A stretch of 64,000 nt of DNA from Massilia agri (lineage in GTDB: Bacteria; Pseudomonadota; Gammaproteobacteria; Burkholderiales; Burkholderiaceae_D). The stretch spans positions 1 to 64,000 of the forward strand of contig NZ_JANUHA010000019.1 of NCBI RefSeq assembly GCF_024753255.1. The letters run 5' to 3'. Shown in pieces: positions 49,637 through 56,456 of this stretch. Positions within the stretch are counted from its first letter, which is position 1. Every line of letters begins with the position of its first letter. A model generated the notes under the pieces. That model made no database searches. It was given only the letters and a program-made list of their open reading frames with translations, and had not been told where the DNA came from. Both the position numbers and the translations under genes were made by a program.

Positions 49637-49785
49637 TTTGTCTCAATGTATGGAAATTGCTTTTCAGTAGAATGCCTCAGAACCTACAACAACACCATAC
49701 AAGCACGGCGTCATCAAGCTGCCAAGGACGCGTTTTGAGGCGGTGTGCCTCACAAAAGATCAGTAATAGCCTGGAAATACCCGAC

Positions 49786-50031
49786 ATGACGGACTGGTTC
49801 CCTATAGTTTTCTTCACGTTCAAGATCGTTGCCCTGGGCATCGGCATGTTCTTCGCCATCAAGTGGCATTACGATCAGGGGGAGAAAAACGAGGACAGGA
49901 AGAAGGAGAAGCGCGCGGTGCTGCGCGCGAGCGGCATGGTGGCGGCCGGCTTCGTGCTGTTGCTGCTGGGCCTGGGCTTCATCACCTATGTCTTCGCCAC
50001 GAAGCTCGGTCTGGACCTGCGGCTCCCATGA
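49786..50031 (+). CDS. Small two-TM membrane protein of unknown function
   Basis: The 81-residue protein has TM helices at about residues 7-25 and 51-72, linked by a highly charged loop (DQGEKNEDRKKEKR), so both ends are probably periplasmic by the positive-inside rule. I do not recognise a family. The start at 49786 is the only ATG that begins the hydrophobic helix; the ribosome site is weak. A TGAGGC/GCCTCA hairpin lies 34-50 bases upstream. Its last 79 bases and stop are copied exactly 289 bases downstream, in the duplicated block. It is divergent from MocR. Confidence 0.65.
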   Translation: MTDWFPIVFFTFKIVALGIGMFFAIKWHYDQGEKNEDRKKEKRAVLRASGMVAAGFVLLLLGLGFITYVFATKLGLDLRLP

Positions 50032-50033
50032 GG

Positions 50034-50129
50034 GGACTAGCCACGGCAGACCAGGCCTTAGCGCGTAGCTTCGCAGCCGCGCTTGATGCAAGCCGTCGCG
50101 TGGTAGCCGGCAGCACGGCACAGGCGCAG
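50034..50129 (-). pseudogene. Detached copy of a Pro/Ala-rich gene 3' end (copy 1)
   Basis: Read on the minus strand in the frame of the gene at 50558, this 96-bp piece encodes LRLCRAAGYHATACIKRGCEATR and then a stop, where the intact gene has FGLVCRG (quoted in parts: LRLCRAAGYHATAC, IKRGCEATR). There is no start or upstream body. Confidence 0.75.
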
Positions 50130-50137
50130 CACACCAT

Positions 50138-50234
50138 GGTGTCAGGTCTGACATTCAGACACAGTCTCTACAGTAGAAGAGCAGCGAGTACGCAATAACG
50201 GCTGAGCTCGTGTCCGAATGTCAGACCTGACACC
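50138..50234. repeat. 97-bp inverted-repeat element, copy 1
   Basis: The outer 25 bp on each side are inverted repeats (GGTGTCAGGTCTGACATTC + AGACAC left; complement with CGGACAC right), differing at one base. Each arm contains the smaller palindrome TGTCAG-GT-CTGACA. The 47-bp centre has no coding potential. It looks like a REP/BIME- or MITE-type element. Confidence 0.8.
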
Positions 50235-50322
50235 GAGGTTACGTGCTGTTGCTGCTGGGCCTGGGCTTCATCACCTATGTCTTCGCCACGAAGCTCGGTC
50301 TGGACCTGCGGCTCCCATGAGG

Positions 50323-50418
50323 GGACCAGCCGCGGCCGACCAGGCTGAAGCGCCTGGCCTCGCAGCCGCGCTTGATGCAGGCCGTCGCGTGGTAGCCGGC
50401 AGCACGGCACAGGCGCAG
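50323..50418 (-). pseudogene. Detached copy of a Pro/Ala-rich gene 3' end (copy 2)
   Basis: This is a second 96-bp piece on the minus strand. In the same frame it reads ...ACIKRGCEARRFSLVGRGWS with no stop at the usual place and with the final Cys changed to Gly. It differs from copy 1 at about ten bases within roughly 65 bp. Confidence 0.75.
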
Positions 50419-50426
50419 CACACCAT

Positions 50427-50523
50427 GGTGTCAGGTCTGACATCCGGACACAGTCTCTACAGTAGAAGAGCAGCGAGTAAGCAATAACGGCTGAGCTCGT
50501 GTCCGAATGTCAGACCTGACACC
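50427..50523. repeat. 97-bp inverted-repeat element, copy 2
   Basis: Same element exactly 289 bp from copy 1, with three base differences. The left arm reads ATCCGGACAC, while the right arm keeps ATTCGGACAC in complement. Confidence 0.8.
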
Positions 50524-50557
50524 GAGGGTATAAGGATTTGCGGGCGCTCGCTCAGGA

Positions 50558-51595
50558 CTAGCCACGGCAGACCAGGCCGAAGCGCGTAGCCTCGCAGCCG
50601 CGCTTGATGCAGGCCGTTGCGTGGTAGCCGGCAGCACGGCACAGGCGCAGGGTTTCGGCCAGGGCGCCGGTGGCGGCCGGCTGTGAGGGACCCGGATCCT
50701 GTGGCGTCGCCGGGCGCGCCAGGCTTTCCTGGCGGCTGCGCTGGGCGTCGGCCAGGGCCCGCGCCAGCACGCGCTCCGAAGGCGCCTTCGGCTTGGCCGT
50801 TTTCTTGGCGACGGGCTTGTCGCGTTTCGCGGGGGCGGCGGCCACCCGGCGCTGCGGCGCGGGTTTCGCCGCAGGCTTCTTTTTCACAGGGGGCGGTGGG
50901 GCGGCTTCTGCCTTGTCGGGGAGCGCGGCAACGGCACCGGCCGCGGCTGCTGTCGCCGCTGTCGCGGCGAGGGCTGCGTCTACCGGCGGTTCGGAGGGCG
51001 GCTTCTCGGGAGCGGCGACGGAAGCAGGCGCCTCGGGCGGCAGCAGCTTGAGCGGTGGCGGCTCGTACGACTCAGCCTGGGCGACGGGAACGGCCGTCGC
51101 GGGTGGGCCGACAGGCGCGGGAGTGTGGTCCGCGACGATCGCCAGGGTCGATTCCACCTTCGTCTCGCGCACCATCCAGGCGGCGGTCCCGGCCACGGCG
51201 ACCATGCCGGCCAGGGCCAGGCTCCATCCCAGCGCCTTGCGGCCCCAACGTTCGGTCCAGGGCATGGTCTCGGCTTCCACGGGAACGGTCCAGTCCGGCT
51301 GGCGGCTCGAGAACGAGGCGATCTCCGGCGGGATGCCGAGCGAAGGCTCCGGCCTGCCCGGCGGCGGCCCGGGATTCGGGGGAGGCGGCTCCGGGATGGC
51401 CCGAGGCTGCGGCGACTCGGAAAACCCGGGCGGGGCTGCCGGCGCACGGCTGCGCCACACCCCTGCGCGGGCGCGTGTCTCGCGGTCCGCGGGCGGCGCC
51501 GGCGCGGCTGTGGCAGCGGGCGCGCGGCGGCGAACGGGTGGCGGCGACATGCTGGACTGGCTGTCGCCGAAGTCTTCCAACAACTGCTTCTTCAT
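50558..51595 (-). CDS. Single-TM Pro/Ala-rich protein with conserved Cys-rich tail
   Basis: The 345-residue protein has a Pro-rich N-terminal cytoplasmic part (residues 15-105), one TM helix near 125-142 (SLALAGMVAVAGTAAWMV) and a long Pro/Ala/Lys-rich stretch (170-300, APPPPVKKKPAAKPAPQ) reminiscent of TonB-type linkers spanning the periplasm. It ends in a compact tail with four Cys (LCRAAGYHATACIKRGCE, then LVCRG). I do not recognise the family. ATG 51595 gives a sensible N-terminus; an upstream ATG is less likely. Copies of its last 96 bases lie downstream at 50034 and 50323. Confidence 0.7.
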   Translation of the reverse strand: MKKQLLEDFGDSQSSMSPPPVRRRAPAATAAPAPPADRETRARAGVWRSRAPAAPPGFSESPQPRAIPEPPPPNPGPPPGRPEPSLGIPPEIASFSSRQPDWTVPVEAETMPWTERWGRKALGWSLALAGMVAVAGTAAWMVRETKVESTLAIVADHTPAPVGPPATAVPVAQAESYEPPPLKLLPPEAPASVAAPEKPPSEPPVDAALAATAATAAAAGAVAALPDKAEAAPPPPVKKKPAAKPAPQRRVAAAPAKRDKPVAKKTAKPKAPSERVLARALADAQRSRQESLARPATPQDPGPSQPAATGALAETLRLCRAAGYHATACIKRGCEATRFGLVCRG

Positions 51596-51697
51596 GGGCT
51601 GGGGCCTGCTTTCTAACAGGTCGAGTGTAGCCCAAACGCAGCGCTTGTGCGTGCTGCGGTGCGGCGGGTGCGCCACATGCGGCGCCCCCTGCCCGCA

Positions 51698-52300
51698 TCA
51701 AGCCTTGGCGGGACGGTGCGTGATCACGCGGTAGATATACCAGGCAAGGAGAATGCCGAAGATACCCTTCGAGACAGGGTCGACATACTTGCCCACCTGC
51801 TCGAAATTACTCTCCAGCACGAAGCCTGCGCCGGTCAGCGCACCGGTCCAGGCCAGCGAACCGATCGTCGAGTACAGCAGGAACTGACCCAGCGACATGC
51901 AAGCCAGGCCGGCAGGAACCGAAATCAGGGTGCGGATCGCCGGGATCAGGCGCCCGAACAGCACCACCGAACGGCCATGGCGGTCGAAGGCCGAGATCGC
52001 CTTGTCGATGTCTTCGGCGGTGACCGTCATCCAGCGCGCGTGGCGGTCGGCAAACTTCTTCAGCCGCTCCTTGCCGTAGATCTTCGCGCCGTAGTACCAG
52101 GGCAAGGCGCCCGCGATCGAGCCGGCCGTGCCGGCGATCAGGACCCCGGCCAGGTTCAGGTCGCCGCGCGCGACGACGAAGCCGGCGAACGGCATGATCA
52201 GCTCGGATGGGATGGGCGGGAAGATGTTCTCCACGGCCATCAGGACGAAGACGCCCAGGTAGCCGCTGGATTCGAGGAAGTCGGTGATGAACTTGAACAT
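51698..52300 (-). CDS. DedA-family (VTT domain) membrane protein
   Basis: This 200-residue inner-membrane protein has the DedA/SNARE-associated (VTT) pattern: ENIFPPIPSELIMPFAGF, then GAKIYGKERLKKF and FGRLIPAIRTLISVPAGLA with the conserved Arg residues. Members act in undecaprenyl-phosphate or phospholipid flipping and in envelope homeostasis; the exact lipid is not known here. It is divergent from the LysR gene. Confidence 0.93.
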   Translation of the reverse strand: MFKFITDFLESSGYLGVFVLMAVENIFPPIPSELIMPFAGFVVARGDLNLAGVLIAGTAGSIAGALPWYYGAKIYGKERLKKFADRHARWMTVTAEDIDKAISAFDRHGRSVVLFGRLIPAIRTLISVPAGLACMSLGQFLLYSTIGSLAWTGALTGAGFVLESNFEQVGKYVDPVSKGIFGILLAWYIYRVITHRPAKA

Positions 52301-52437
52301 GGCAATGCGCTCGCTGTCGGAAGTCGGGATGACGATACCATCTTGCCAACATCCGCCGCGCCCGCTTGGAGCCGCCCTGGGGATGGCGGGCGCGGCGGGT
52401 TTTCGCTACCATGCGGGATTGTCATGGAGGAAAGCAA

Positions 52438-53388
52438 TTGCTGAAACTGAGCCTGGATGCACTCGAGATCGTCGACACCATCGCCCGCAAGGGCTCCTTC
52501 GCGGGTGCGGCTAAGGAACTGTTCCGCGTCCCCTCCACGATTTCATATACCGTCTCCAAGCTCGAGGAAGACCTGGGCGTGCGCCTGTTCGACCGCTTCG
52601 GTCCGCGCGTGGCGCTCACCGAGGCCGGCAAGGAACTGCTGAAGGAAGGCCGCTACCTCCTGAAGGCCGCCGGCGACCTCGAGTCGCGCGTGCGGCGCGT
52701 CGCCTCCGGCTGGGAAACCGAGATCGCCATCGGCATGGATTCGATGCTGGCGCCGAGCGGCCTGCAGGAAGACATCGCCGCCTTCTACGCCGTGGCCGAC
52801 CAGACCCGGCTGCGGCTGGTGCGCGAAGTCCTGTCCGGCACCTGGGACGCCCTGCTCGACCGCCGCGTCGACCTGCTCATCGGCGCGGCCGGCGAAGGCC
52901 CCTCGGGCGGCGGCTATACGGCAGAACCGATCGGCAGCAGCCGCTTCGTGTTCGCGGTGGCCCCCGCGCACCCGCTGGCCTCCATCGACCGCGCGCTCGA
53001 CAAGGCCGACCTGCTGCCCTACCGCGCCGTGGCCGTGTCGGACTCGGCGCGCCAGCTGGGGCCGCGCACCGTGGGCCTGCTGTTCGGCCAGGACATGCTG
53101 GCGGTGCCGGACATGGAGACCAAGTACACCTTCCAGCTGCGCGGCATCGGCTTCGGCTTCCTGCCGGAAGCCTGGGCGCGTCCCGCCATCGAGGCCGGCC
53201 TGCTGGTCGAGAAGGAGGTGGTCGAACCGAAGCCGGACGAAACCTTCTACCTCGCCTGGCGCAGCGGCGAGGAAGGCGCGGCGCTGGCCTGGTGGCTGAA
53301 GCGTGTGCGGGAGCACGCGCCTTTCGAGCGCATGATGGCGCGCCACTGCCACGAGGCCGAGGGACTTCAGGCGGGCCGCGCGAAGTAG
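52438..53388 (+). CDS. LysR family transcriptional regulator
   Basis: This 316-residue regulator begins LKLSLDALEIVDTIARKG, with the LysR helix-turn-helix in residues 3-60 (GSFAGAAKELFRVPSTISYTV) and a substrate-binding effector domain in 90-300. The TTG at 52438 has GGAGG seven bases before and exactly fits the family N-terminus; the upstream ATG codons do not. The divergent DedA gene is a possible target. Its 3' end overlaps the convergent methyltransferase gene by 22 bases. Confidence 0.9.
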   Translation: MLKLSLDALEIVDTIARKGSFAGAAKELFRVPSTISYTVSKLEEDLGVRLFDRFGPRVALTEAGKELLKEGRYLLKAAGDLESRVRRVASGWETEIAIGMDSMLAPSGLQEDIAAFYAVADQTRLRLVREVLSGTWDALLDRRVDLLIGAAGEGPSGGGYTAEPIGSSRFVFAVAPAHPLASIDRALDKADLLPYRAVAVSDSARQLGPRTVGLLFGQDMLAVPDMETKYTFQLRGIGFGFLPEAWARPAIEAGLLVEKEVVEPKPDETFYLAWRSGEEGAALAWWLKRVREHAPFERMMARHCHEAEGLQAGRAK

Positions 53389-54329
53389 ACGAAGGTGCTC
53401 TTCGGATAAAGGTGTCGGTAGATCGGCCGCGCCAGCGTCTTGAGCGCCGACTTGGGCTCCATCCAGCCCGAACTGCTGTTGTAGAGCTTGCGCAGCGAAG
53501 GCCGCAGCGGCACCAGCCCGGCCTCGCGGCCCAGGGCGCTCAGGGACGCATGGGTGAAGGCGTTGATGTGCTCGAAGGGCGCGATGGCCATGATGTCGCC
53601 GTCGTCCAGGCGCGAGAAATCCCCGCTGCCGACCAGCTTGCGGATCGATCTTTCGGAGTTCGGCACGCTGACCTTGATCAGGCCGCCGGGTGTCAACGCC
53701 CGTCCCAGGCGCTGCAGCATCTCGCCGGGCTCGAGCAGGTGCTCGAAGACCTGCTCGGTATTGATGAAATGAAATTCGCCATCCGGCAGCCGGCTGGCAT
53801 CGACGACCGGGATGCCGACCGACTTCGCATAATCGATCCGCACCTGCGACAGCTCGGCCCCGCACACGTTCACGCCGAAGGCGCCGGCCATCTTCGCCCA
53901 TTCGGCCCAGCCGAAGCCGAAGTCCAGGGCCCGGATGCTGCTGGGGCGCATGCGGAAATGGTCGAGCATGAACTCGACCTGCCCGGCCAGGTAGCGGTAG
54001 TCGTCCAGTCCCCAGCGCGAGACCACCGCCTCGCGCTCGGTGGCGGGCAGCCAGCGGTCGTAGATTTCCTGGAGCAGTTCCTCGGTCGGCACCTGGGCCT
54101 GGTAAGCGAGGCCGCAATGCTCGCACTGGGCCAGCTCATAGTCGTAGCCGGAGAAATCGCGTTCGACCCTGCGCTCGTAGTGTTCGCGCATGTAGCGGCT
54201 GATGCCCGGACTGTCGAGCGGCTCCTTGTGCAGGGTGCGGGCGCTGCTCCGGTGACAGCCGGGGCAGTGCTCGCGGCGGCGCAGCACCGGAGCTGGTAGG
54301 GGTGCAGTTGAAGCGGACGATTCAGGCAT
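53367..54329 (-). CDS. Class I SAM-dependent methyltransferase with N-terminal zinc-binding Cys pairs
   Basis: This 320-residue protein has two CxxC pairs (HCPGCHRSS near residue 22 and QCEHCGLAYQ near 69), probably a zinc-binding module, then a Rossmann methyltransferase domain (RALDFGFGWAEWAKMA as motif I, and FINTEQVFEHLLEPGEML). Such methyltransferases often act on sugars or lipids in surface polysaccharide gene sets, but no such cluster is here. ATG 54329 has GGGAGG five bases before; longer starts lack a ribosome site. Confidence 0.85.
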   Translation of the reverse strand: MPESSASTAPLPAPVLRRREHCPGCHRSSARTLHKEPLDSPGISRYMREHYERRVERDFSGYDYELAQCEHCGLAYQAQVPTEELLQEIYDRWLPATEREAVVSRWGLDDYRYLAGQVEFMLDHFRMRPSSIRALDFGFGWAEWAKMAGAFGVNVCGAELSQVRIDYAKSVGIPVVDASRLPDGEFHFINTEQVFEHLLEPGEMLQRLGRALTPGGLIKVSVPNSERSIRKLVGSGDFSRLDDGDIMAIAPFEHINAFTHASLSALGREAGLVPLRPSLRKLYNSSSGWMEPKSALKTLARPIYRHLYPKSTFVYFARPA

Positions 54330-54434
54330 GCCGGCCTCCCGGGCGTCGGAGTCGTTGACAATCATCTTTCTTGCGAGGCAGATGGTATGCCAAACGCGCT
54401 CCGCGCGCTCGTCCGTGGCCAAGCGTGCGCGGAG

Positions 54435-54818
54435 TCAGCCCGCGGTGGTCTCGATCCGGATCGTACCGGACAGCGTCTTGTGCACCGGGCACTTGATGGC
54501 GATGTCGAGCAGGCGCGCACGCTCATCAGAATCGAGCTGTCCGGCAAACTCGATGTGGCGCTGGAACACATAGGCGCCATCCTTCTGGCCGTGCTCGATA
54601 CGCGCCCGCACGTCCTCCAGCCGCATGCTCTTGCGGCGCGCATACATGGTGACCGTCAGCGCGGTGCAGGCCGCCAGCGCGGCGGCCAACAGGTCGTGCG
54701 GTTCGGGGCCGCTGTCTTCTCCGCCGATGCTCGCCGTGGCATCGCTCAGGAGCTCATGCTTGCCGATGCTCAGGATCTGCTGCAGCGGGCCATTGCCCTT
54801 GTGGACGGTCACTTCCAT
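54435..54818 (-). CDS. OsmC/Ohr family peroxide-reducing protein
   Basis: This 127-residue protein of the OsmC fold has the two reactive Cys in LAAALAACTALTVTMYA (Cys51) and IKCPVHKTL (Cys110). Family members reduce organic hydroperoxides; the shorter YhfA-like branch has a less clear function. AGGGAG precedes ATG 54818. It lies 60 bp downstream of pirin on the same strand, and both may belong to an oxidative-stress set. Confidence 0.9.
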   Translation of the reverse strand: MEVTVHKGNGPLQQILSIGKHELLSDATASIGGEDSGPEPHDLLAAALAACTALTVTMYARRKSMRLEDVRARIEHGQKDGAYVFQRHIEFAGQLDSDERARLLDIAIKCPVHKTLSGTIRIETTAG

Positions 54819-54878
54819 GTTCTTCTCCCTGTTGGCGGCGCGGGCCACCCCGCGCCGGTTTCTTCTATTGACTCGATC

Positions 54879-55580
54879 TTACTGCGGCAGGTCGAAGACC
54901 AGGATTTCGGCCGCTTCCGCCTTTTCCAGGCGCACGGCTTCCTCGCCGCTGACCTTCAGTGCGTCGCCGCCGGCCAGCTGCACACCATTGACGAGCGCGC
55001 TGCCGCGGATCACGTGGACATAGGCCAGGCGCCCTGCCGCCAGCTCGTGGGTCAGCGCGTCGTCGCCGTTCATGATCGTGGCGTAGATGGAGGCATCCTG
55101 GCGCATCGAGACCGAGCCGTCGCGGCCGTCGTTCGAGGCGATCAGGCGCAGCCGGCCTTGTTTCGAGGCGGCGTCGAAGTGCTTTTCCTCGTAGCCGGGC
55201 GCTTCGTTCATGGTGTTCGGTTCGATCCAGATCTGCAGGAAGTGCACGCCCTCTTCCTTCGAGTGGTTGTACTCGCTGTGCACCACGCCGCTGCCCGCGC
55301 TCATGCGCTGCACGTCGCCGTAGCGCAGCACCGAACCGTTGCCCATGCTGTCCTTGTGCTCCAGCGCGCCCTCCAGCACATAGGAGATGATTTCCATATT
55401 GCGGTGGCCGTGCGAGTCGAAGCCGCGGCCCGGGGAGACCCGGTCTTCATTGATCACGCGCAGCGGGCCGAAGCCCATGTGCTTCGGGTCGTGATAGTGG
55501 CCGAAAGAGAAGCTGTGCTGGGATTTGAGCCAGCCGAAGCTTGCGGCGCCGCGTTCGTTTGCTTTACGTACGTTCAACAT
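54879..55580 (-). CDS. Pirin family protein (YhhW-like bicupin)
   Basis: This 233-residue bicupin has metal-ligand residues in the N-terminal cupin: FDSHGHRNMEIISYVLEG and the GVVHSEYNHS segment. YhhW-type pirins are metal-dependent quercetin 2,3-dioxygenase-like proteins, and some act as redox-sensitive cofactors. The N-terminus MLNVRKANERG and the ending EILVFDLPQ are typical for the group. It heads a likely two-gene unit with the OsmC gene. Confidence 0.93.
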   Translation of the reverse strand: MLNVRKANERGAASFGWLKSQHSFSFGHYHDPKHMGFGPLRVINEDRVSPGRGFDSHGHRNMEIISYVLEGALEHKDSMGNGSVLRYGDVQRMSAGSGVVHSEYNHSKEEGVHFLQIWIEPNTMNEAPGYEEKHFDAASKQGRLRLIASNDGRDGSVSMRQDASIYATIMNGDDALTHELAAGRLAYVHVIRGSALVNGVQLAGGDALKVSGEEAVRLEKAEAAEILVFDLPQ

Positions 55581-55815
55581 GGTGTTCTCCTTTTCTATGA
55601 TGGATCATCGAAGCTCTCGATTACCGCCGGCGCCTGGCGCCTTGCTGTTCTTCGATGCGATGGAGCCATTATGCGCGCCGCCGCGGCGATTGAAAAACGG
55701 GTAGTTTTCCGCCCTATCATCGAAATTTTCGAACGCCCGTTCCGGCATCCGGCGTGCGCCGTCCATCGCTGCGGGCATGGTCTAATCGTCCAATCCGAAT
55801 CCAATGGAGCCAACG

Positions 55816-56337
55816 ATGCAGCAAGCGAGCGACGCCAGCCAGCTCGACGAAGCCACCCTGGCCTTCGTCCGCCGCGTATTCCAGAGCGCCCGCAGCGGCG
55901 ACACCCCGCTTATCGCCGAACTGCTGGTCCAGGGCCTGCCGCCAAACCTGCGCAACGAGCGCGGCGACAGCCTCCTGATGCTGGCCAGCTACCACGGCCA
56001 TGCCGACACGGCCCGCATCCTGCTGGCGCACGGGGCCGACCCGGAACTCATGAACGACGCCGGCCAGACGCCCCTGCTCGGCGCCGCCTTCAAGGGCGAC
56101 GTCGCGGTGGCGACGGTCTTGCTGGACGGCGGCGCCCTGCCTGACAGCGCCGGGCCGAACGGCAAGACGGCCCTCATGTTCGCCGCCATGTTCAACCGCG
56201 AGGACATCGCCAGGCTCCTGCTCGAGCGCGGCGCCGACCCGGAACTGCGCGACGCCGACGGCCTCAGTCCGCTCTCCGCCGCCATGCGCATGGGCGCCGC
56301 CGACACCGCCGCCCTGCTGTCGAAGGTGCCGTCGTGA
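55816..56337 (+). CDS. Ankyrin-repeat protein
   Basis: This 173-residue cytoplasmic protein has an N-terminal helix followed by about four ankyrin repeats (GDSLLMLASYHGHADTARIL, GQTPLLGAAFKGDVAVATVL, GKTALMFAAMFNREDIARLL, GLSPLSAAMRMGAADTAALL). It is a likely protein-binding partner. ATG 55816 has GGAG six bases before; an ATG at 55804 is in frame but has no ribosome site. The partner is unknown. Confidence 0.88.
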   Translation: MQQASDASQLDEATLAFVRRVFQSARSGDTPLIAELLVQGLPPNLRNERGDSLLMLASYHGHADTARILLAHGADPELMNDAGQTPLLGAAFKGDVAVATVLLDGGALPDSAGPNGKTALMFAAMFNREDIARLLLERGADPELRDADGLSPLSAAMRMGAADTAALLSKVPS

Positions 56338-56423
56338 GCCGGAAATCCGGAGCGTTAGCCCGGCCGTACGATTGCCTGTGGCAACATTGCAAACTATTTC
56401 TGGTTCTGGCGTAATACATGTAC

Positions 56424-56440
56424 GGAACGCAAGGCGTTCC
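56424..56440. promoter_or_regulatory. Short hairpin upstream of the GAF-GGDEF-EAL gene
   Basis: GGAACGC-AAG-GCGTTCC is a perfect 7-bp stem with a three-base loop at about 56424-56440, 17 bp before the start. It could be an operator or a translation-control hairpin; no binding protein is indicated. Confidence 0.4.
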
Positions 56441-56456
56441 ATCATGGAAGGCAAGC

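Larger units (their letters stand above)
49953..50527. repeat. Two tandem 286-bp repeats, period 289 bp
   Basis: Copy 1 is 49953-50238 and copy 2 is 50242-50527. Each holds, in order, 84 bp of the end of the two-TM gene, about 96 bp resembling the minus-strand end of the Pro/Ala-rich gene, and a 97-bp inverted-repeat element. The first section is identical in both copies; differences are clustered in the second section. Confidence 0.9.
50032..50557. other. 526-bp gene-free region of duplicated gene ends and inverted repeats
   Basis: Between the convergent stops of the two-TM gene and the Pro/Ala-rich gene there is no intact gene. It holds partial copies of both gene ends and two 97-bp inverted-repeat elements, listed separately, then a 27-bp unique stretch. 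Confidence 0.85.

Noticed and set aside
49953-50650. Possible CRISPR array
   Set aside because: There are only two or three long repeats made of gene ends, without short regular repeats, unique spacers or cas genes.
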